The position numbers were made by a program, and so were the translations under genes. A stretch of DNA of 18,572 nt from CAZMFZ01 sp964565665 (lineage in GTDB: Bacteria; Bacteroidota; Bacteroidia; Cytophagales; UBA9547), in contig CAZMFZ010000075.1 in assembly GCA_964565665.1 (NCBI GenBank), forward strand, positions 1 to 18,572, given 5' to 3'. Position 1 is the first letter of the stretch. Each line of letters begins with the position of its first letter. Below are positions 15,968 to 18,572 of this stretch, in pieces. The notes under the pieces are model-generated. The model had not been told where the DNA came from. It saw only the letters and a program-made list of their open reading frames with translations, and did no database searches.

Positions 15968-16308
15968 AGGAAGAATGAAAAAAATAGGCGGGTAGGAAGG
16001 AAATTTTGTTGTTGGAAGTTGAATTGTTTCGGTTGTTGTTAAACTTCACTAAATACCAAAAAAGGGGGGTGAACCTCAATTTCACAAAACATAATAAAAA
16101 GCTTTGAGATTAAAGATTGTACTTAATTTAGGCTAAATATTTTATCATTATGAGTAACACAAGACCAAGTGCTAATGAACTGCTTAATTGAGTAAATTCA
16201 AAAAAGTTGTATGTTGAAAAACTTAACAATTTCATAATAATGAAAGTAATTAAAAATAGGAATTGTAAATTTACATTTACAGAAATTTTCACATAAACTT
16301 AAAATAAA
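15968..16308. other. intergenic region upstream of the lipoprotein locus
   Basis: AT-rich and without a credible gene. A 13-codon open stretch starting at 16150 (MSNTRPSANELLN) has no supporting feature. Repeated TAnnTTTA-like words near 16266-16280 could be promoter fragments for the downstream lipoprotein but lack the final G, so I do not call one. No stable hairpin was found. Confidence 0.5.
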
Positions 16309-17339
16309 ATGAAAACATTCAAACATTCAAACATTCAAACATTCAAACATTCAAACATTTAATTAATTTAATTAATTTAAATCTTCTTTTTTTGCTTCTG
16401 CTTGGTTGCTCAAAAAAAGATAATGTTGTTCAACCGCAGGTTCAAAGTGTCACCCCTCAATTAGTTGATGGCAGGCTTGCTTTCAAAAATAAAACTTCAT
16501 TTGATCTTTACCTTAAAGAACTTTACGAAAGCCAAGATGGAGACTACAATTCTCACACTACTAAATTAGGCTTGAAGTCAGCTTATTCAAAAAGAGAACT
16601 TCAGTATAACAGAAATGCTAGAGAGGAACAATCTTCTACAGATTCAACTGCAGTCAAAGATTCATTGTATTTTGATGAACCACTTCTCAACTCTGTAATG
16701 AATGAAAATGGCGAAATAGAAATTGGTTCCGATACAATAATTAGATATACTTTATCGTACTCTTACAAATACCACAAAAGCCTATCAAGCTTTATAAAAA
16801 CGATGGATACGTCATCATTTACAAAAATACCCAAAGGTGAAGGTTTAACTTTAGGAAATGGTGTATATGTATTTAAAAACAAAATCGACAAAATCACTTC
16901 AACACCTGAAATAGTAACTTCCGATAATACCAATACTGCTAGAATGGATGCGACAGTGCCTGTAACGGGAGATACAAGAATGATAGCTGAAGTACTAAAT
17001 ACTTATGTAATTGGCTACTCATCTCTTGCTGTGATTACAAGGTTAGAAAGACAAAAGTGCCACTATTTTTTTAATAACTGTTATGCGAGGTATTGGGCTG
17101 ATCAAAATGCAACTAGATTATCAATTATAGGAACTATCAGATATAAAGCGACTGCAGGTGGTGTTTCGTTTATTCCTGAAAAGACAAAATCTTTCTTCCC
17201 TGAAAGGGCAGCTTTTAATGAACCTAGATTACATTTATTGTGCGATTGGTCTAGTCTTGCCGTTTTTGAAGTAATTGGTCGAAATATGCGCCATTCTGCG
17301 ACTTATGCAGGAGTGTACAAGGAAATCTACAATCCATGA
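16309..17339 (+). CDS. lipoprotein of unknown function, apparently switched out of frame by the repeat tract
   Basis: The long frame runs from the stop at 16305-16307 to the TGA at 17337-17339 and has the lipobox LLLGC (Cys at about 16407-16409) followed by SKKDN, typical of a Bacteroidota lipoprotein. It has no ATG of its own before the lipobox; only TTG (16392) or ATT codons are available. The natural start is the ATG at 16309, which is in another frame: with five repeat units it reads MKTFKHSNIQ... and stops at 16360-16362. With four units it would read MKTFKHSNIQTFKH then LINLINLNLLFLLLLGC, a full lipoprotein signal peptide. The mature part (about 310 residues) begins with a Gln/Val-rich linker and has LVDGRLAFKNKTSFDLYLKEL and DEPLLNSVMNENGEIEIGSD. 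I do not recognise a catalytic family. The next gene overlaps its stop. Confidence 0.8.
16315..16360 (+). repeat. octanucleotide microsatellite (ACATTCAA)5 plus partial unit in a signal-peptide coding region
   Basis: Five exact ACATTCAA units run from 16315 to 16354, followed by ACATTT. The tract starts two codons after the ATG at 16309. Because 8 is not a multiple of 3, each gain or loss of a unit changes the reading frame; three units (24 bases) encode TFKHSNIQ. A second short repeat of TTTAATTAA follows up to about 16380. Confidence 0.95.
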
Positions 17340-18127
17340 TTAAATACTTTCAATTAATATTAGTATGTAGTATTTCTTTGGGATACTCCCAAAGAAATAC
17401 TACTAATTTTTCATTTCGGAAGTTTGTTAAAAAATTCAATATTTCTGCTGAAGTGGGGTTTTATAGGCCTGAGTATTACTATACAGGAGACTTAACAGCC
17501 ATTGACCCTTTTCCTTATCCCGTAATAACTCCTTATCCCAAAATTCGACTTGGTTATTCCTTAAGTCCCAAATTGAGCGTTGAGTATGCTTATACCTCTT
17601 TGCACTATGGTGCATATCATGGTTTTCGAGGTCAATTTACTCCTTTGCTACAATATTCAAACTTCCTTGTTAATTTTTACGCATACTGTCACGATTTAGG
17701 AATAAGGTATTACTTTAAGTCGTTTTCAAATTCCCGAAAAACAATCTTTTTATCTTGGAATCCATCTTTGGTGTTTGAAAATTATGAAAACACACTTAAT
17801 TCATTGTCTTCCGGAGGCACTGCAACATTCAAGGATTCACTTGCTGAGCGGCAGCTTGTGTTGTCTAGTATTTTTATTCGCAATGAGTTTTTTATTGAGT
17901 TTTATAGGAAAAGCAATAGAATCTCTTGGGGCTTAGGCATGGCCTATAAATTCAATCCTTTTTTCAAACCCATTGTGGAAATGGATATATATTATGAGAC
18001 AGATGGTAAAAAGCGCCAAGCGTATAATTATTCTTATGGCAATGGCTTTTGTTTGCTTTTCTTAAGATTCACCTTTTATGGCTCAGACAAAAAGCCCATA
18101 GTCAGTCAGTATTTTTTTAGCGAATAG
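17336..18127 (+). CDS. exported outer-membrane beta-barrel-like protein
   Basis: A 263-residue protein with a signal peptide (MIKYFQLILVCSISLGYSQ) and no lipobox. The mature part is rich in aromatic residues with alternating hydrophobic strands, for example KLSVEYAYTSLHYGAYHGF, LGIRYYFKSF and RISWGLGMAYKF. The end FYGSDKKPIVSQYFFSE contains strand-like LLFLRFTFYG. This pattern fits a small outer-membrane barrel, though no named family is recognised. The ATG overlaps the lipoprotein's TGA (ATGA), so translation is probably coupled. If the lipoprotein is phase-variable, this gene may be affected through coupling. Lipoprotein plus barrel pairs are common Bacteroidota surface modules. Confidence 0.75.
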   Translation: MIKYFQLILVCSISLGYSQRNTTNFSFRKFVKKFNISAEVGFYRPEYYYTGDLTAIDPFPYPVITPYPKIRLGYSLSPKLSVEYAYTSLHYGAYHGFRGQFTPLLQYSNFLVNFYAYCHDLGIRYYFKSFSNSRKTIFLSWNPSLVFENYENTLNSLSSGGTATFKDSLAERQLVLSSIFIRNEFFIEFYRKSNRISWGLGMAYKFNPFFKPIVEMDIYYETDGKKRQAYNYSYGNGFCLLFLRFTFYGSDKKPIVSQYFFSE

Positions 18128-18176
18128 GATTTTGATTTGTAATACCACAATGGTAATTAGACTTTTAATTAATTTC

Positions 18177-18184
18177 TATATTTG
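18177..18184 (+). promoter_or_regulatory. -7 promoter box (TATATTTG) for the last gene
   Basis: An exact TAnnTTTG match 20 bases before the ATG at 18205, in the 77-base gap after the barrel gene. It suggests that the last gene has its own promoter rather than depending on the lipoprotein operon. Confidence 0.42.
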
Positions 18185-18204
18185 TTCATAAAAACCCTTT
18201 TAAC

Positions 18205-18572
18205 ATGAAAAGCTTATTTTTAATGCTATTTCTAGTTCTATCTTTTATTTCTAATTGCCAAAAAAGTAATACTATTTATCTTGAGATTGGTGGTAGAAGT
18301 TTTTACGGTGCACTAACTTATGATAAATTGATTAAAAGAGTAGGTAATTCCAATCTAGGATTTTCTGTTGGGTTCATGGCTATACCAACTTATTTCCTTC
18401 AAAGCTGGGCCGTTCCTACTTCTTTTAATTTCATTACAGGTGCTGACAAATCACATCACCTTGAGCTAGGTATTGGACTTACTTACCATTTGATGAGACA
18501 GCTACAAGAGTCTTCTTCAAAAGAAAACTCTTTTGAGAATAAGCATCTTTTGTATTTGAACTCCACCATAGG
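18205..18572 (+). CDS. N-terminal part of an exported, probably outer-membrane protein (cut by window end)
   Basis: An ATG at 18205 opens a frame that runs without a stop to the window end, giving 122 complete codons. It begins with a signal peptide (MKSLFLMLFLVLSFISNCQ); the Cys is preceded by Asn, which is a poor lipobox, so type I cleavage is more likely. Beyond it, NTIYLEIGGRSFYGALTYDKL, NLGFSVGFMAIPTYF and HHLELGIGLTYHL alternate like barrel strands. YGALTYDKLI and LELGIGLTYHL are the sort of words seen in Bacteroidota outer-membrane barrels of unknown role. It follows the other barrel-like gene by 77 bases and probably belongs to the same surface locus. Confidence 0.7.
   Translation, partial: MKSLFLMLFLVLSFISNCQKSNTIYLEIGGRSFYGALTYDKLIKRVGNSNLGFSVGFMAIPTYFLQSWAVPTSFNFITGADKSHHLELGIGLTYHLMRQLQESSSKENSFENKHLLYLNSTI

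Noticed and set aside
16315..16360. CRISPR-like array in the tandem repeat before the lipoprotein
   Set aside because: The 8-base units are directly adjacent with no spacers, and the tract lies inside a reading frame; it is a microsatellite.

Overview
The window is AT-rich DNA that reads as Bacteroidota (Bacteroidetes). Genes lack clear Shine-Dalgarno sequences. Several starts are preceded at 15-45 bases by a TAnnTTTG box, the Bacteroidota sigma-A -7 element. The protein families present (FKBP with a Mip-like N-terminus, TPR plus periplasmic-binding protein, bestrophin, DUF4143 ATPase, lipoprotein plus outer-membrane barrel pairs) are usual for that phylum. No rRNA, tRNA, CRISPR array or transposase was seen.

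Layout. 1-2479: the end of a small membrane protein gene is coupled by an ATGA overlap to a SAM-dependent methyltransferase gene, which converges with and overlaps hemL (glutamate-1-semialdehyde aminomutase). 2514-3850: a wrecked AAA/DUF4143 ATPase gene, with a 24-base palindrome and a third half-site upstream of it. 4026-6629: a divergent pair, a TPR plus type-1 periplasmic-binding-fold protein (LpoA-like architecture) and a secreted FKBP prolyl isomerase with a strong terminator. 6784-8782: a fatty-acid desaturase and a bestrophin-type channel on the minus strand. 9040-10854: typA/bipA with a strong terminator.

10910-12853 is the most accessory-looking part. A 52-base direct repeat, made of the 3' end of a large FAD/Fe-S oxidoreductase gene, flanks about 1.84 kb holding two decayed genes: a HELGH zinc-peptidase-like gene and a dCTP-deaminase-like gene. 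The layout resembles a small element inserted at the 3' end of the oxidoreductase gene with duplication of that end. The oxidoreductase itself (12806-15916) is intact although it carries in-frame GC-rich palindromic repeat elements, one of them a full 25-base inverted-repeat unit.

16309-18572: a lipoprotein, an outer-membrane-type protein (ATGA-coupled) and a third exported protein cut off by the window end. The lipoprotein's signal peptide is encoded across a tandem octanucleotide repeat, (ACATTCAA)5. With five copies the ATG reads into a stop after 17 codons; with four copies the same ATG would read straight into a textbook lipoprotein signal peptide. This looks like a slipped-strand phase-variation switch caught in the OFF state, and it is the strongest lead in the window. 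The housekeeping genes are uninterrupted, so the broken genes look like true decay or switching rather than generally poor sequence.
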